Shown here: positions 1 to 9,315 of the stretch, one piece after another
How positions within the stretch are numbered: position 1 is the first letter of the stretch
Layout: every line of letters starts with the position of its first letter
Assembly (NCBI GenBank): GCA_910586035.1
Contig: CAJUHT010000004.1
Coordinates: forward strand, 1 to 64,000
Length of the DNA: 64,000 bases
Reading direction: 5' to 3'
From: an uncultured Christensenella sp.
Lineage (GTDB): Bacteria > Bacillota > Clostridia > Christensenellales > Borkfalkiaceae
The notes under the pieces: generated by a model
Databases searched by the model: none
What the model was told of the DNA's origin: nothing
Seen by the model: the letters and a program-made list of their open reading frames with translations, nothing else
Translations under genes and position numbers: made by a program

Positions 1-187
1 CCGCCAGATAATCGCCCGAAACGGAAAAATAATCTGCGATTTTTACGAATATTCCAATATTCGGGTAACTTAAATTACTTTCCCACTTAATTACGGTGCG
101 CTCCGACACGTTAAAAATTGCCGCAAATTCCTTTATGCTTAACCCCGCCTTTTCCCTGAGCGTCTTAACTCTTTCGTAAAATTTCAT
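1..187 (-). CDS. XRE-family HTH transcriptional regulator, C-terminus cut by window edge
   Basis: I translated this by eye from the ATG at 187-185; it runs off the left edge. The first ~62 residues begin MKFYERVKTLREKAGLSIKE and contain a complete helix-turn-helix with the recognition stretch VSERTVIKWESNLSYPNI, typical of Cro/CI-like XRE repressors. A good ribosome binding site (TTAAGGAG) lies 8 nt upstream. A perfect 19-bp palindrome sits about 90 bp upstream and could be its operator. The regulated genes are not visible, and anything after residue 62 is outside the window. Confidence 0.85.
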   Translation of the reverse strand, partial: MKFYERVKTLREKAGLSIKEFAAIFNVSERTVIKWESNLSYPNIGIFVKIADYFSVSGDYLA

Positions 188-274
188 TTTCTAAACTCCT
201 TAATTTTAACAGATAGCTCGGTTTGTAAGCCTTCCGTATTAAATTATACAAAATAAAATTTCAAAAAACTTGCG

Positions 275-293
275 TTACGAGAAATTCTCGTAA
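275..293. promoter_or_regulatory. Perfect 9+1+9 palindrome upstream of the XRE gene
   Basis: TTACGAGAA-A-TTCTCGTAA is a perfect inverted repeat. It lies upstream of a TATAAT (minus strand, 248-243) that could serve the XRE gene at 187. The 188-408 interval holds no gene. The palindrome may be an operator; a stem with a one-base loop is a poor terminator. Confidence 0.4.
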
Positions 294-362
294 AAAAATT
301 TTTAAACGCTTTTAGATAAGCTTTATACCTTTTGAAAAACAATAATTTACGGCAAACAAAGA

Positions 363-391
363 GCGCGGGCGCAAAATTTTTGCGCCCGCGC
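363..391 (-). terminator. GC-rich hairpin downstream of trx
   Basis: Arms GCGCGGGCGCAAAA and TTTTGCGCCCGCGC pair over 14 bp with a one-base centre. On the minus strand it follows the trx stop and is trailed by a broken T tract (TCTTTGTTT). It probably ends the trx transcript. Confidence 0.6.
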
Positions 392-408
392 CTTAATAAT
401 TTTTTAAT

Positions 409-723
409 TTATAATACTTTGTTTAAAAAGTCTTCCGTCTGGCTCTGCGAAGTGTATCCCAACGATTTTTCCACAAGCTCGCCGCCCTTGAATACGCCTA
501 CGAGAGGAATACTCATAATGCCGTAGCGCGCCGCCAGCTCGTAACTTTCGTCTATATCCACCTTTACGAATTTAGCCTTGCCCTCGAACTTTTCACTGCA
601 CTTGTCTATTACGGGCGCAAGCATTTTGCAAGGTCCGCACCAGCTGGCGTAAAAGTCGCACACGACGGGCGTATCGCCGCCGATAAGTTCGTCGAATTTT
701 TCTTTTACAATTTTTTCAACCAT
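409..723 (-). CDS. trxA: Thioredoxin
   Basis: A 104-residue protein, the normal thioredoxin size. It has the redox active site WCGPCK at residues 28-33 and the SIP turn with the cis-proline near residue 72 next to the active site. It reduces protein disulfides in the cytoplasm with electrons from thioredoxin reductase, which is not in this window. The gene ends the minus-strand run, 16 nt downstream of hisS, and is followed by a hairpin at 363-391. The typical SIPTL is SIPLV here, a conservative change. Confidence 0.93.
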   Translation of the reverse strand: MVEKIVKEKFDELIGGDTPVVCDFYASWCGPCKMLAPVIDKCSEKFEGKAKFVKVDIDESYELAARYGIMSIPLVGVFKGGELVEKSLGYTSQSQTEDFLNKVL

Positions 724-739
724 AATTTTATACCCCTTT

Positions 740-1990
740 TTATCTGTTACTATTATCGCTCACAAACGGATAAATATCCGCAAGCTTAACCTGAAAAATC
801 TGCCCGTCGCGCATACGCTTTACGTTGCACGCCCCGCTTTCCAACTCGCTTCCGCCTATTATGGCGGTAAACTCCGCGCCGATTTTATCGGCGTATTTAA
901 GCTGGGCTTTAACCGACCGCCCCATTAAATCGCACTCCGCCGCAACGTTCTGCGCGCGCAAGCCGTTTACCAATTCAAACGCTTTAAGGCGCGAAGGTTC
1001 GTCCATACCGCCAACGTAAATTACGGGAGCAGGCGCCTGCGGCGCGTTTACGCCGGCAAGCAACAGCCTTTCCAGCCCCGCCGCAAAACCTATTGCGGGC
1101 ACGTTGCCGCCGCCGAGTTCCTCAATCAGCCCGTCGTATCTGCCGCCGCCGCACAGCGTGCCCTGCGTGCCCACTTGTGTGGAAACAAACTCGAAAACCG
1201 TGCGGGTGTAGTAGTCTAAACCCCTTACTATGCTTGAATTAACGGTAAATTTTACGTTTAACGCGGTCAGGTACGACTGCACTTTTTTAAAGTGTTGCTT
1301 GCAGTCGGGGCAGAGATAGTCGAGTATCTTTGGCGCGCCCGCAGTAAACGCTTTGCACCTCTCTTCCTTGCAGTCGATTATGCGCAGAGGGTTCTTTTCG
1401 AACCTGTCGTTGCAGGTTGCGCACATATCTTTAAGGTGCGGGCGGAAATATTCTTTCAAAGCCCTGTTGTATTCCGCGCGGCAGGTTTTGCAACCTATTG
1501 AATTTATTTCAAGCTCAGCGCCCTTTATGCCGAGTTTTTGTAAAAACGTGTGCGCGGCAAATATAACTTCCGCGTCGGTTTCCGGCTGCGCGCTTCCGAA
1601 CGTTTCTATGCCGAATTGATGAAATTCCCGCAAACGACCTTTTTGGGGGCGTTCGTAGCGGTAGCAGGGAGCTATGTAGTAAGCCTTTAACGGCAATGCG
1701 GAATTTTGCAACCCGTTTTCTATAAACGAGCGGGCAACCCCCGCCGTGCCCTCGGGCTTTAACGTTATGCTTCTGCCGCCCTTATCCTCAAATGTGTACA
1801 TTTCCTTTGTTACCACGTCGGTGGTTTCGCCCACGCCGCGCAGAAAAAGCTCGGTGTGTTCGAACACGGGCGTGCGTATTTCACGCAGGTTAAAACTTGC
1901 CGCAACCTCGCGCGCGGTATCCTCTATAAACTGCCAAAGATGGCTCTGTTCGGGCAAAACGTCCTTTGTGCCCTTGGGTATGTTAATCAT
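740..1990 (-). CDS. hisS: Histidine--tRNA ligase
   Basis: A 416-residue class II aminoacyl-tRNA synthetase that charges tRNA-His. The N-terminus MINIPKGTKDVLP is the family signature. Motif 2 (YRYERPQKGRLREFHQFG), the histidine-binding RGLDYYT and GGGRYDGL loops, and motif 3 (GFAAGLERLL) are all present, followed by an anticodon-binding domain. The insertion domain has paired cysteines (CKTC, CATC, CPDC), suggesting a metal-stabilised insert. It lies between hslU (50-nt gap) and trx (16 nt), probably in one transcription unit. Confidence 0.95.
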   Translation of the reverse strand: MINIPKGTKDVLPEQSHLWQFIEDTAREVAASFNLREIRTPVFEHTELFLRGVGETTDVVTKEMYTFEDKGGRSITLKPEGTAGVARSFIENGLQNSALPLKAYYIAPCYRYERPQKGRLREFHQFGIETFGSAQPETDAEVIFAAHTFLQKLGIKGAELEINSIGCKTCRAEYNRALKEYFRPHLKDMCATCNDRFEKNPLRIIDCKEERCKAFTAGAPKILDYLCPDCKQHFKKVQSYLTALNVKFTVNSSIVRGLDYYTRTVFEFVSTQVGTQGTLCGGGRYDGLIEELGGGNVPAIGFAAGLERLLLAGVNAPQAPAPVIYVGGMDEPSRLKAFELVNGLRAQNVAAECDLMGRSVKAQLKYADKIGAEFTAIIGGSELESGACNVKRMRDGQIFQVKLADIYPFVSDNSNR

Positions 1991-2039
1991 AAAATTCCTT
2001 TGCTTACGGCTTATACAACCAGGCGTTGCCGTTTACGCC

Positions 2040-3350
2040 TTACAGCACGTATTTCTTTAAATCGCGGTTTTTGGATATGCTCGATAAATGTTCTTCAACG
2101 TACTTGGCGTTTACTTCCACGGTTATAACGGGATAGTCGTTGCCCCCCGCATTGAACGAAATGTCCTCCAACAGATACTCCATTACCGTATGCAAACGCC
2201 TTGCGCCTATATCCTCGCTTGTGGCGTTTATATCCTCTGAAATTTCCGCGATTTTTTCGATTGCGTCGCTCTTGAACTGCAAGTTAATATTGTCAACCGC
2301 CAACAGCGCGGAATACTGCGTTGTTATGGCGTTTTGCGGCTGGGTTAAAATGTTTATAAAGTCGCCCTTGGTAAGGCTTTTAAGCTCTACCTGAATGGGG
2401 AACCTGCCTTGAAGCTCGGGTATTAAATCTTCCACCTTGGAAACGTGGAACGCGCCCGCCGCTATAAATAGAATGTAGTCGGTGCGTATAGGTCCGTACT
2501 TGGTCATAACCGTACAGCCCTCTACGATGGGCAGTATGTCGCGCTGAACTCCTTCGCGCGAGACGTCCGCGCCCTGATTGCCCTTGCCCGCAATCTTGTC
2601 TATTTCGTCTATGAATATAATGCCGTCGTTTTCGGCGCGGCGTATGGCTTCGGCGTTTACCGCGTCGTTGTCGATAAGTTTATCCGCTTCCTCGGCGATT
2701 AAAAGGTTTTTGGCTTCCTTTACGGAAACTTTGCGCTTCTTCTTTTTATTTACGCCCAGCCCGCTGAATATAGAGCCCAAATCAATCGCCGCGCCCTGAC
2801 CGGGGGAAAGCTCCAAGGGCTTGGGGTTGTCGGCGACTTCCAGCTCTATAACCGTGTTGTCGTACTTGCCCGCGTGTATGCCGTCCACAAGATTCTGCTC
2901 GAACACCTCTTTCGAAGTTTCGCCGCGCTCCGCCTTTAAATTTTCGGCAAGCACTTTGGCTATTTTCCGCTCTGCTATGGCGGTGGCTTTATAGCTGACT
3001 TCCTGCGTCTTTTCTTCCTTTACAAGGCGTATTGCGCACTCCGCCAAGTCGCGTATCATACTTTCTACGTCCCTGCCCACATACCCCACTTCGGTGTACT
3101 TTGTGGCTTCCACCTTTAAAAAGGGCGCCTTTACAAGCTTGGCGAGGCGGCGGGCGATTTCGGTTTTACCAACGCCCGTAGGTCCCTTCATAATAATGTT
3201 TTTGGGCGTAACCTCGTCCTGCATTTCGGGCGAAAGACAGGAGCGGCGGTAACGGTTGCGGAGCGCGATTGCAACCGCCTTTTTGGCTTCATCCTGACCT
3301 ATGATGTATTTATTTAACTCGTGCACGATTTGTTTGGGCGTTAAATCCAT
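2040..3350 (-). CDS. hslU: HslUV protease ATPase subunit
   Basis: A 436-residue AAA+ unfoldase that feeds substrates into the HslV peptidase. Seen: N-terminal TPKQIVHELNKYIIGQ, Walker A GPTGVGKTE, the pore-loop region VEATKYTEVGYVGRDVE, Walker B IIFIDEIDKIA, sensor region LQGRFPI, and the short C-terminal tail ending KKYVL that docks on HslV in this family. The partner hslV is in the same operon, but a membrane-protein gene separates the two, which is not the usual adjacent arrangement. Confidence 0.96.
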   Translation of the reverse strand: MDLTPKQIVHELNKYIIGQDEAKKAVAIALRNRYRRSCLSPEMQDEVTPKNIIMKGPTGVGKTEIARRLAKLVKAPFLKVEATKYTEVGYVGRDVESMIRDLAECAIRLVKEEKTQEVSYKATAIAERKIAKVLAENLKAERGETSKEVFEQNLVDGIHAGKYDNTVIELEVADNPKPLELSPGQGAAIDLGSIFSGLGVNKKKKRKVSVKEAKNLLIAEEADKLIDNDAVNAEAIRRAENDGIIFIDEIDKIAGKGNQGADVSREGVQRDILPIVEGCTVMTKYGPIRTDYILFIAAGAFHVSKVEDLIPELQGRFPIQVELKSLTKGDFINILTQPQNAITTQYSALLAVDNINLQFKSDAIEKIAEISEDINATSEDIGARRLHTVMEYLLEDISFNAGGNDYPVITVEVNAKYVEEHLSSISKNRDLKKYVL

Positions 3351-3392
3351 AATAAACTCCTTTACGCAACGTATGCGCGTTTAGCGGTAAAC

Positions 3393-3971
3393 TTAATTTT
3401 TATCGGGCGCGTCGTCCCGCCCGAAAGGCTCGGCTAACGTTTTACCGTCCGTCGCCTCGCCGTCAACGCCGTTTTCTTCCATTACGGCAGTTTCTTCAAA
3501 TTGCGTTTCTTCCGCCGTATTCATAAGCGAACGGCGGTTGAGATGCCTTGCCCACGCCACGCTTGCGTTATACGCTATGCATCCGCCAATGAGCAGCCCG
3601 AACGTAACTTTTTGCGGCGCTATCTTCGGATAGCAAATAAGCACTACGGCGACCAACACCGCAATTCCGCTCAACGCTATGGCTACGATAGATACTATTT
3701 CCGCCGCGGTAGGCTTTTTTCTTGTTTCGGGCGAAAAGACCGTTACTCCGTTTTTCTTATCCCGCGCCCGTGCCGACAAAAATTTGACTAAAAACGATAA
3801 ACTTATGCAAAATCCCGTTGCGGAAATAAACAGCACAAGCGCCAGAATGGGCGGCGCGCCCTCGGCAAGGCATATGCGCAACAGCGACGCGGCAAACGCC
3901 GCCAAACACAGAAAAGCCGTCAGTGCGCAAACGACTATTTTTTTATCGTCGGGATGCCTGTACCTTGACAC
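3393..3971 (-). CDS. Unknown four-helix membrane protein between hslV and hslU
   Basis: A 192-residue protein with no family I recognise. Four hydrophobic segments lie at about residues 10-32, 38-62, 88-115 and 120-140, followed by an acidic soluble tail of about 50 residues. The start is GTG, immediately after the hslV TAA with no gap, so translation is probably coupled to hslV. The downstream gap to hslU is 42 nt. The position suggests co-expression with the HslUV protease, but no functional link is shown by the sequence. Confidence 0.75.
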   Translation of the reverse strand: MSRYRHPDDKKIVVCALTAFLCLAAFAASLLRICLAEGAPPILALVLFISATGFCISLSFLVKFLSARARDKKNGVTVFSPETRKKPTAAEIVSIVAIALSGIAVLVAVVLICYPKIAPQKVTFGLLIGGCIAYNASVAWARHLNRRSLMNTAEETQFEETAVMEENGVDGEATDGKTLAEPFGRDDAPDKN

Positions 3972-4511
3972 TTAAATGCTCTCTACCTTGATATTGTCGT
4001 TGGTGTAAACGCATATTTCGCTGGCGATTTTAAGCGATTTTTGCGCTATTTCTTCCGCTGAATAGTCGGTATTCTGCACAAGGGCGCGCGCCGCCGCCAA
4101 AGCGTAGTTGCCACCGCTGCCGATTGCCGCAACGCCGTCGTCCGGCTCAATCACCTCGCCCGTGCCCGAAACTATAAGCATAGTCTGGCTGTCGGCTACA
4201 ATCATTAAAGCTTCGAGCTTTCTGCTGTACTTGTCGCCGCGCCAAAGCTCGGCAAGCTCCACCGCCGAACGCATTAAATTGCCCGAAAACTTGTTTAACA
4301 TTCCCTCAAACTTTTCGCTTAGAGAAAACGCGTCGGAAACCGAGCCGGCAAAGCCTAAAATTACCTTGCCGCCGTATATGCGCCTTACCTTTGTGGCGCT
4401 GTTTTTGAAAATGACGCTTTCGCCCATAGTAACCTGACCGTCGCCAGCGATAGCCGTTTTACCGTTTCTTTTAACGCCGCAAATGGTGGTTGCGTGAAAT
4501 TCCACTGACAT
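3972..4511 (-). CDS. hslV: HslUV protease proteolytic subunit
   Basis: A 179-residue threonine peptidase that forms the core of the cytoplasmic HslUV protease. The family motif HATTICGV places the catalytic Thr near residue 8, so a seven-residue propeptide must be removed, as in other Bacillota. AGDGQVTMG and the GSGGNYALAAARAL segment are typical of the family. The C-terminus is close to the usual length. It is followed directly by a membrane-protein gene and then hslU. Confidence 0.95.
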   Translation of the reverse strand: MSVEFHATTICGVKRNGKTAIAGDGQVTMGESVIFKNSATKVRRIYGGKVILGFAGSVSDAFSLSEKFEGMLNKFSGNLMRSAVELAELWRGDKYSRKLEALMIVADSQTMLIVSGTGEVIEPDDGVAAIGSGGNYALAAARALVQNTDYSAEEIAQKSLKIASEICVYTNDNIKVESI

Positions 4512-4586
4512 TTTTTTACTCCCGAAAAAAACTTTACGATATATTGATAAACGCCGTGCGCGCCCCCTTAAACGGCGGCGTGCAAA

Positions 4587-5888
4587 TTAGTAACGTATTT
4601 CTTTAAAAAATTTTTCCGCGCTTAAAACGGCGCGTTGAGCAAGTTTTGCGTACCTGAGTTTTTTATCGCGCACCCTCTCTTCAAGCGGTTTAAGTATGCC
4701 GAAATTGGCGTTCATAGGCTGAAAATTTTCGTTTGCCCCCGCAATATGCTCCGACAAAGCGCCTAAAACGGTGGTATTGTCGGGTATGACAACTTGCTTG
4801 TTTTCAAGCTTGCGCGCCATATGTACCGCCGCCAAAAGCCCGCTTGCCGCGCTTTCAACGTACCCTTCAACGCCCGTGATTTGCCCCGCAAAAAACGTTA
4901 AAGGCTCGCCCTTAACCGAAAAGTCGGCGTTTAAAATTTCGGGCGAATTCAAGTAAGTGTTGCGGTGCATAACGCCGTAGCGCAAAAACTCGGCGTTTGC
5001 AAGCGCGGGTATAAGCGAAAACACCCGCTTCTGTTCGGCAAACTTTAAATTAGTCTGACAGCCTACAAGGTTGTACGCGTCGCCGTCCGCCGTTTCCTTT
5101 CTCAGTTGCAATACGGCGTAAAATTTGTTGCCGTCCTTATCCCTTAGCCCCACGGGCTTAAACGGACCGAACCTCAAAGTTTCCGCTCCGCGCGCCGCCA
5201 TAATTTCCAAGGGCATACACCCTTCGAAAATTTCCCGCTTTTCAAACGCGTGCAACTGCGCCCTTTCCGCGCCTACAAGCTGCTCTACGAAATACTCGTA
5301 CTCCCGCTTGTCCATAGGGCAGTTGAGATAGTCGTCGCCGCCCTTGCCGTACCTGTCGCCGTAAAACGCCTTTCGGGTATCCACGCTCTCGCGCGAAACG
5401 ATAGGCGCGGACGCGTCGTAAAAGTGCAGAGAGCCGCCGAATTTGTTTTTGATTTCTTCCGCCAAATTATCGCAGGTCAAAGGTCCCGTTGCGATAATGC
5501 AGGGGCTTTCGGGCAAGCTTTTAACTTCCGCGCATACGCACTCTATATTCGGGTGCGCGTTTACTTCGCAGGTAATAAACTCGGCAAACACTTCCCTGTC
5601 TACGGCAAGCGCGCCGCCGGCGGGAATTTCAGCCGCCTCCGCCGCCCGCATAATAAGCGAGCCTATTACGCGCATTTCCGCCTTTAACAGCCCGCAGGCG
5701 TTGGAGTAAGGGTCTTTACCCTTTAAAGAGTTAGAGCAGACAAGCTCCCCGAAGTTTTTATTCGAGTGAGCGGGGGTAAAGCTTTTGGGCTTGATATCGG
5801 TAAGCCGCACCTTATAGCCGCGCTCGGCAAGGTAATAAGCCGCTTCGCAACCGGCAAGCCCCGCGCCAATAATATCAATCGGCTTCAT
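4587..5888 (-). CDS. trmFO: tRNA uracil-5 methyltransferase, folate-dependent
   Basis: A 433-residue flavoprotein that makes m5U54 in the tRNA T loop using methylenetetrahydrofolate. The N-terminal FAD-binding motif is IIGAGLAGCEAAYYLA. Family signatures include FTPAHSNKNFGELVCSNSLK and the late GQITGVEGYVESAASGLLAA. It overlaps the 3' end of topA by 14 nt. The order topA-trmFO-hslVU is well known in Bacillota (where codY often follows), which supports the assignment. Confidence 0.95.
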   Translation of the reverse strand: MKPIDIIGAGLAGCEAAYYLAERGYKVRLTDIKPKSFTPAHSNKNFGELVCSNSLKGKDPYSNACGLLKAEMRVIGSLIMRAAEAAEIPAGGALAVDREVFAEFITCEVNAHPNIECVCAEVKSLPESPCIIATGPLTCDNLAEEIKNKFGGSLHFYDASAPIVSRESVDTRKAFYGDRYGKGGDDYLNCPMDKREYEYFVEQLVGAERAQLHAFEKREIFEGCMPLEIMAARGAETLRFGPFKPVGLRDKDGNKFYAVLQLRKETADGDAYNLVGCQTNLKFAEQKRVFSLIPALANAEFLRYGVMHRNTYLNSPEILNADFSVKGEPLTFFAGQITGVEGYVESAASGLLAAVHMARKLENKQVVIPDNTTVLGALSEHIAGANENFQPMNANFGILKPLEERVRDKKLRYAKLAQRAVLSAEKFFKEIRY

Positions 5889-8205
5889 CTTCTTGGGGAG
5901 CGGGCGTTGTGTACGCGCAGTTTTTATCCGAACATCTTATTTCGTTGCCGTGCTTTACAAGGTAGTTGCCGCAGTTGGGGCACTTTTCGCCCGTGGGCAC
6001 GTCCCAGCTTAAAAATTTACATTCGGGATAGCCCGTGCAACCGTAATAAATTTTACCGTTTTTAGAGCGCATACGCCGCATAGGCTTGCCGCACGTAGGG
6101 CACTTGCCCTCCGTCTTTTCACCCTCCCTCGCGTTGCCGTCGGGCTTGTTTACGGGCTGTTTCGCGCCGCAGACCGAGCATTCGTAATAGTTGCCGTATT
6201 TGCCCTTTTTAATGAACATCAAGCCGCCGCACTCGTGGCACTTCTCTTCGGTTAGTTTTACGTCTATGGGCAGTATAGCCGAACATTCGGGATAGTTGGG
6301 ACAGGCGAGGAATTTACCGAACTTGCCGCTCTTTACAACCATATTGGCGCCGCACTTGGGGCAACGCACGTCGGAAATTTCCACTTCGCTTTCACTGACT
6401 ATATTCGAGCACTTGGGATAGTTGGAGCAGGCGAGATACTTGCCGTACTTGCCTATGCGCCTAATCATAGCGCTGCCGCACTTTTCGCACTTTATGTCCG
6501 TTTCCTCGTCGCCGTCGCACGCCGCGGTGCGCAGTTTTTCTGCAAAAGCGGGATAAAAATCGGATATGATTTTGTGCCAGTCAACGCCGCCTTCCTCTAT
6601 CTTGTCCAGCTCCTCCTCCATTTTAGCCGTAAAATCAACGTCCATAATGTCGGTGAAATAGTGCACCAGAATGTCGGTTATTTTATACGCGACTTCGGTA
6701 GGCACCATATACTTGCCGTCCTTTTCCACGTACTTGCGCTTGGTGAGCACGGAAATTATCGAGGCGTAGGTCGAAGGTCTGCCTATTCCCCTCTCGTCCA
6801 TCGCCTTTACGAGCGACGCGTCGGTATACCTCAAAGGCGGGCGGGTGAACTTCTGTTCCTTTGCAATAGAAACAAGGTTTAACGCCTGCCCTTCGGTCAA
6901 AGGGGGCAAAAGCTTGCCGCTCTCTTCCTCGTCGTTATCGCCAGCCTGAGCAACGCTGTACGCGGCGGTAAAGCCTGCAAACAGCACCGCTTTGCCGCTT
7001 GCTTTAAACACGTAGCCCGCGCTGGTTGCCTCTACCTGCATAGAATTGTACTGCGCTTCCGCCATCTGCGAGGCGACGAAGCGGTCGTATATGAGTTTGT
7101 AAATGTTGTAGTGCTTTTTATCGAGATAGCCCTTTACGCTTGCGGGGGTAACCTCCAAATTGATGGGGCGGATAGCCTCGTGCGCGTCCTGCGCGCCCTT
7201 CTTCGTGGCGTAAAAATTGGGCTTCTCCGGCACATATTCCTTGCCGAATTTGTTTTCTATAAATTCCAGCGCGCTCTTTTGCGCCTCTACCGCAACGCGC
7301 ACGGAGTCCGTTCTGATATAGGTTATAAGCGCTATATGGTCGCCGCCCACGTCCATACCTTCGTACAGATGCTGTGCGACGAGCATAGTTTCGGGCGAGG
7401 ACATACCGAATTTATTGGAAGCGTCCTGTTGCAGGGAGGAGGTTGTAAAAGGGGCGGGCGCGTGCTGTTTGCTTACGCCGTTTTTAACCTTGGTTACTAC
7501 AAACGAACCCGCTTTTATTTCGGCTTCCGCCTGTTCCGCCGTTTCCGCGGGGATTGAAACGCCGTTCTTCTTTAACTGGTAAACGGCTTTAAACGCGGCA
7601 TATTGCGCGTCCAAATCGCGCAGTTGCGCCGAAAAGGTGTAGTACTCGTCGGGCTTGAACGCCGTTATTTCCCGCTCTCTGTCAACAATCAGCCTGAGGG
7701 CGACCGACTGAACGCGCCCCGCCGAAAGCCCGTCCTGAATACGGTTATTCAAGAAAGGAGAAAGCTTATAGCCGACAAGCCTGTCGAGCACGCGCCTCGC
7801 CTGTTGCGCGTCGACAAGATTGTAATCTATTTTCCTTGGCGATTTCAAAGCGTTTTGCACGGCTTTGGGCGAAATTTCGTTAAACTCCACCCTGTGCGCG
7901 CCGTCGGGGTCCATACCCAGCACCGTCTGCAAATGCCAGCTGATTGCCTCGCCCTCGCGGTCGGGGTCGGTTGCAAGGTATACGCGCTCGGCTCTCTTCG
8001 CCTCGTCAGTAAGCCGCTTTATAACGTCCTTTTTGTTGGCGGTTATTTCGTAGTGCGGCTCGAAATTTTCGGTAACCTTTACGCCGAGCGTCTTTTCGGG
8101 CAAATCGCGCACGTGCCCGCCCGAAGCGTCAACGCGGAACTTGCCCTTTAAGTATTTTGAAATTGTCTTTGCCTTGGAAGGCGACTCAACTATAATCAAA
8201 TCCAT
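5875..8205 (-). CDS. topA: DNA topoisomerase I (type IA)
   Basis: A 776-residue enzyme that relaxes negative supercoils through a 5'-phosphotyrosine intermediate. The TOPRIM domain opens with MDLIIVESPSKAKTI, with acidic residues in LATDPDREGEA (78-87). The catalytic tyrosine is in ITYIRTDS (Tyr296). The C-terminal ~190 residues hold five Cys4 zinc ribbons of the CxxCG...C..YPxC type, more than the three in E. coli TopA. The fourth codon-rich ribbon has a slightly different spacing (CSVCGAK). The ribosome binding site AGGTGAAG precedes the ATG. Confidence 0.96.
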   Translation of the reverse strand: MDLIIVESPSKAKTISKYLKGKFRVDASGGHVRDLPEKTLGVKVTENFEPHYEITANKKDVIKRLTDEAKRAERVYLATDPDREGEAISWHLQTVLGMDPDGAHRVEFNEISPKAVQNALKSPRKIDYNLVDAQQARRVLDRLVGYKLSPFLNNRIQDGLSAGRVQSVALRLIVDREREITAFKPDEYYTFSAQLRDLDAQYAAFKAVYQLKKNGVSIPAETAEQAEAEIKAGSFVVTKVKNGVSKQHAPAPFTTSSLQQDASNKFGMSSPETMLVAQHLYEGMDVGGDHIALITYIRTDSVRVAVEAQKSALEFIENKFGKEYVPEKPNFYATKKGAQDAHEAIRPINLEVTPASVKGYLDKKHYNIYKLIYDRFVASQMAEAQYNSMQVEATSAGYVFKASGKAVLFAGFTAAYSVAQAGDNDEEESGKLLPPLTEGQALNLVSIAKEQKFTRPPLRYTDASLVKAMDERGIGRPSTYASIISVLTKRKYVEKDGKYMVPTEVAYKITDILVHYFTDIMDVDFTAKMEEELDKIEEGGVDWHKIISDFYPAFAEKLRTAACDGDEETDIKCEKCGSAMIRRIGKYGKYLACSNYPKCSNIVSESEVEISDVRCPKCGANMVVKSGKFGKFLACPNYPECSAILPIDVKLTEEKCHECGGLMFIKKGKYGNYYECSVCGAKQPVNKPDGNAREGEKTEGKCPTCGKPMRRMRSKNGKIYYGCTGYPECKFLSWDVPTGEKCPNCGNYLVKHGNEIRCSDKNCAYTTPAPQEDEAD

Positions 8206-8241
8206 ATCTTCACCTGTCGCGGCTATGCCGCCCGTATTTTA

Positions 8242-9315
8242 TTATTGTAACGCGGCGAAAGCGTTTCCGCCGACTCTTATTACCATTCCCTTAATTTCCA
8301 GAAGCGAGCAGGTTGTAAGCAGGTCGGTAAGCTTTAACCCGAGCTTTTGCGCCAGAGCTTCGGCGTGCATTTCACCCTCCGCCCTCAACGCGTCTAAAAC
8401 AGCCTTCTCGCCCTCGTCAAGCAATATGTCGCTCCGCTTGCTTTCAACCTTTATTCCAAGCGAGGAAAGAATATCGTCCGCGCTCTCGCACAGCCCCGCG
8501 CCGTTCTTTATGAGTTTATTGCACCCCTTGCCCGGCTCCGCGCCTATTGAGTACGGAAAGGCGAACACGTCGCGCGAGTAGTCGGCGGCGTATGCCGCGG
8601 TTGATAAAGCGCCGCTCTTTTCCCCCGCCGACACAACCAAAACGCCGTCGGCAAGCCCGGCGATTATCCTGTTGCGCATACCGAAAAGGTGTTTGGGTAT
8701 GGGAGTTTCGGGCGGGTACTCGCTTACGGAAAGACCGTTTTCTTCCACCCGCTTCAAAAGTTTTGGGTTGGGCGCGCTGTTAGAATCGTGCCCGCCGGGC
8801 AGTACGCAGACCGCCCTGCCGTTTTTCATAGCTCCCCGCGCCGCGGCGCTGTCGCCGCCGTCCGCCACTCCCGTAACAACGGCAACGTGTTCGGATAGTT
8901 GCTCGCACAGCCTTTTGCACTCTTCCATAATCTGCGGGGAAGTCTTGCGAGAACCCACCACGCCGAACATACGGCGGGACAAAAGCGTTTGGTTGCCGCG
9001 CAAGTACAGCACAAGCGGCGGAACGGGCGTCTGCGCAAGCTTGTAGGGGTAGTTTTCGCTCTTGACCGTAACGCAGACTACGTTGCGCTTGGAAAGCTTT
9101 TCCAACACGATTTTTCGGCGCGCATCGTCGAAAAATTTTTCCTTTAATTTATTATATACTCCCTCTCCCGCCGTTTTAATCAACGCGGCGGCAAATTTCT
9201 CCCTTTCGGCGTTGTCCGCTTTGACGGAAGCGAGAAAGAGTTTCTTTTGTTTGTAGCCGAGCTCATTAAAGCCGTCGGCTACGATTATATCCACTTCCCT
9301 GTCGGAATAATTCAT
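8242..9315 (-). CDS. dprA: DNA-processing protein A, divergent
   Basis: A 357-residue member of the DprA/Smf family, which binds incoming single-stranded DNA and loads RecA during transformation. The Rossmann-fold core has GVVGSRKTSP, the ISEYPP-like SVSEYPPETPIPKHLF and the highly conserved MRNRIIAGL. The usual SGxARGID motif is altered to TGVADGGDSAA, and the VLG(C/G)G motif reads VLPGGHDS. A winged-helix-like C-terminal domain follows. The gene overlaps yifB by 4 nt and stands 36 nt before topA, a common gene order. Confidence 0.9.
   Translation of the reverse strand: MNYSDREVDIIVADGFNELGYKQKKLFLASVKADNAEREKFAAALIKTAGEGVYNKLKEKFFDDARRKIVLEKLSKRNVVCVTVKSENYPYKLAQTPVPPLVLYLRGNQTLLSRRMFGVVGSRKTSPQIMEECKRLCEQLSEHVAVVTGVADGGDSAAARGAMKNGRAVCVLPGGHDSNSAPNPKLLKRVEENGLSVSEYPPETPIPKHLFGMRNRIIAGLADGVLVVSAGEKSGALSTAAYAADYSRDVFAFPYSIGAEPGKGCNKLIKNGAGLCESADDILSSLGIKVESKRSDILLDEGEKAVLDALRAEGEMHAEALAQKLGLKLTDLLTTCSLLEIKGMVIRVGGNAFAALQ

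Noticed and set aside
1746..2060. Plus-strand open frames opposite hisS, such as this 104-codon one
   Set aside because: They overlie a strongly conserved gene, start without ribosome sites and encode Arg/Ser-rich nonsense typical of GC-rich antisense frames.
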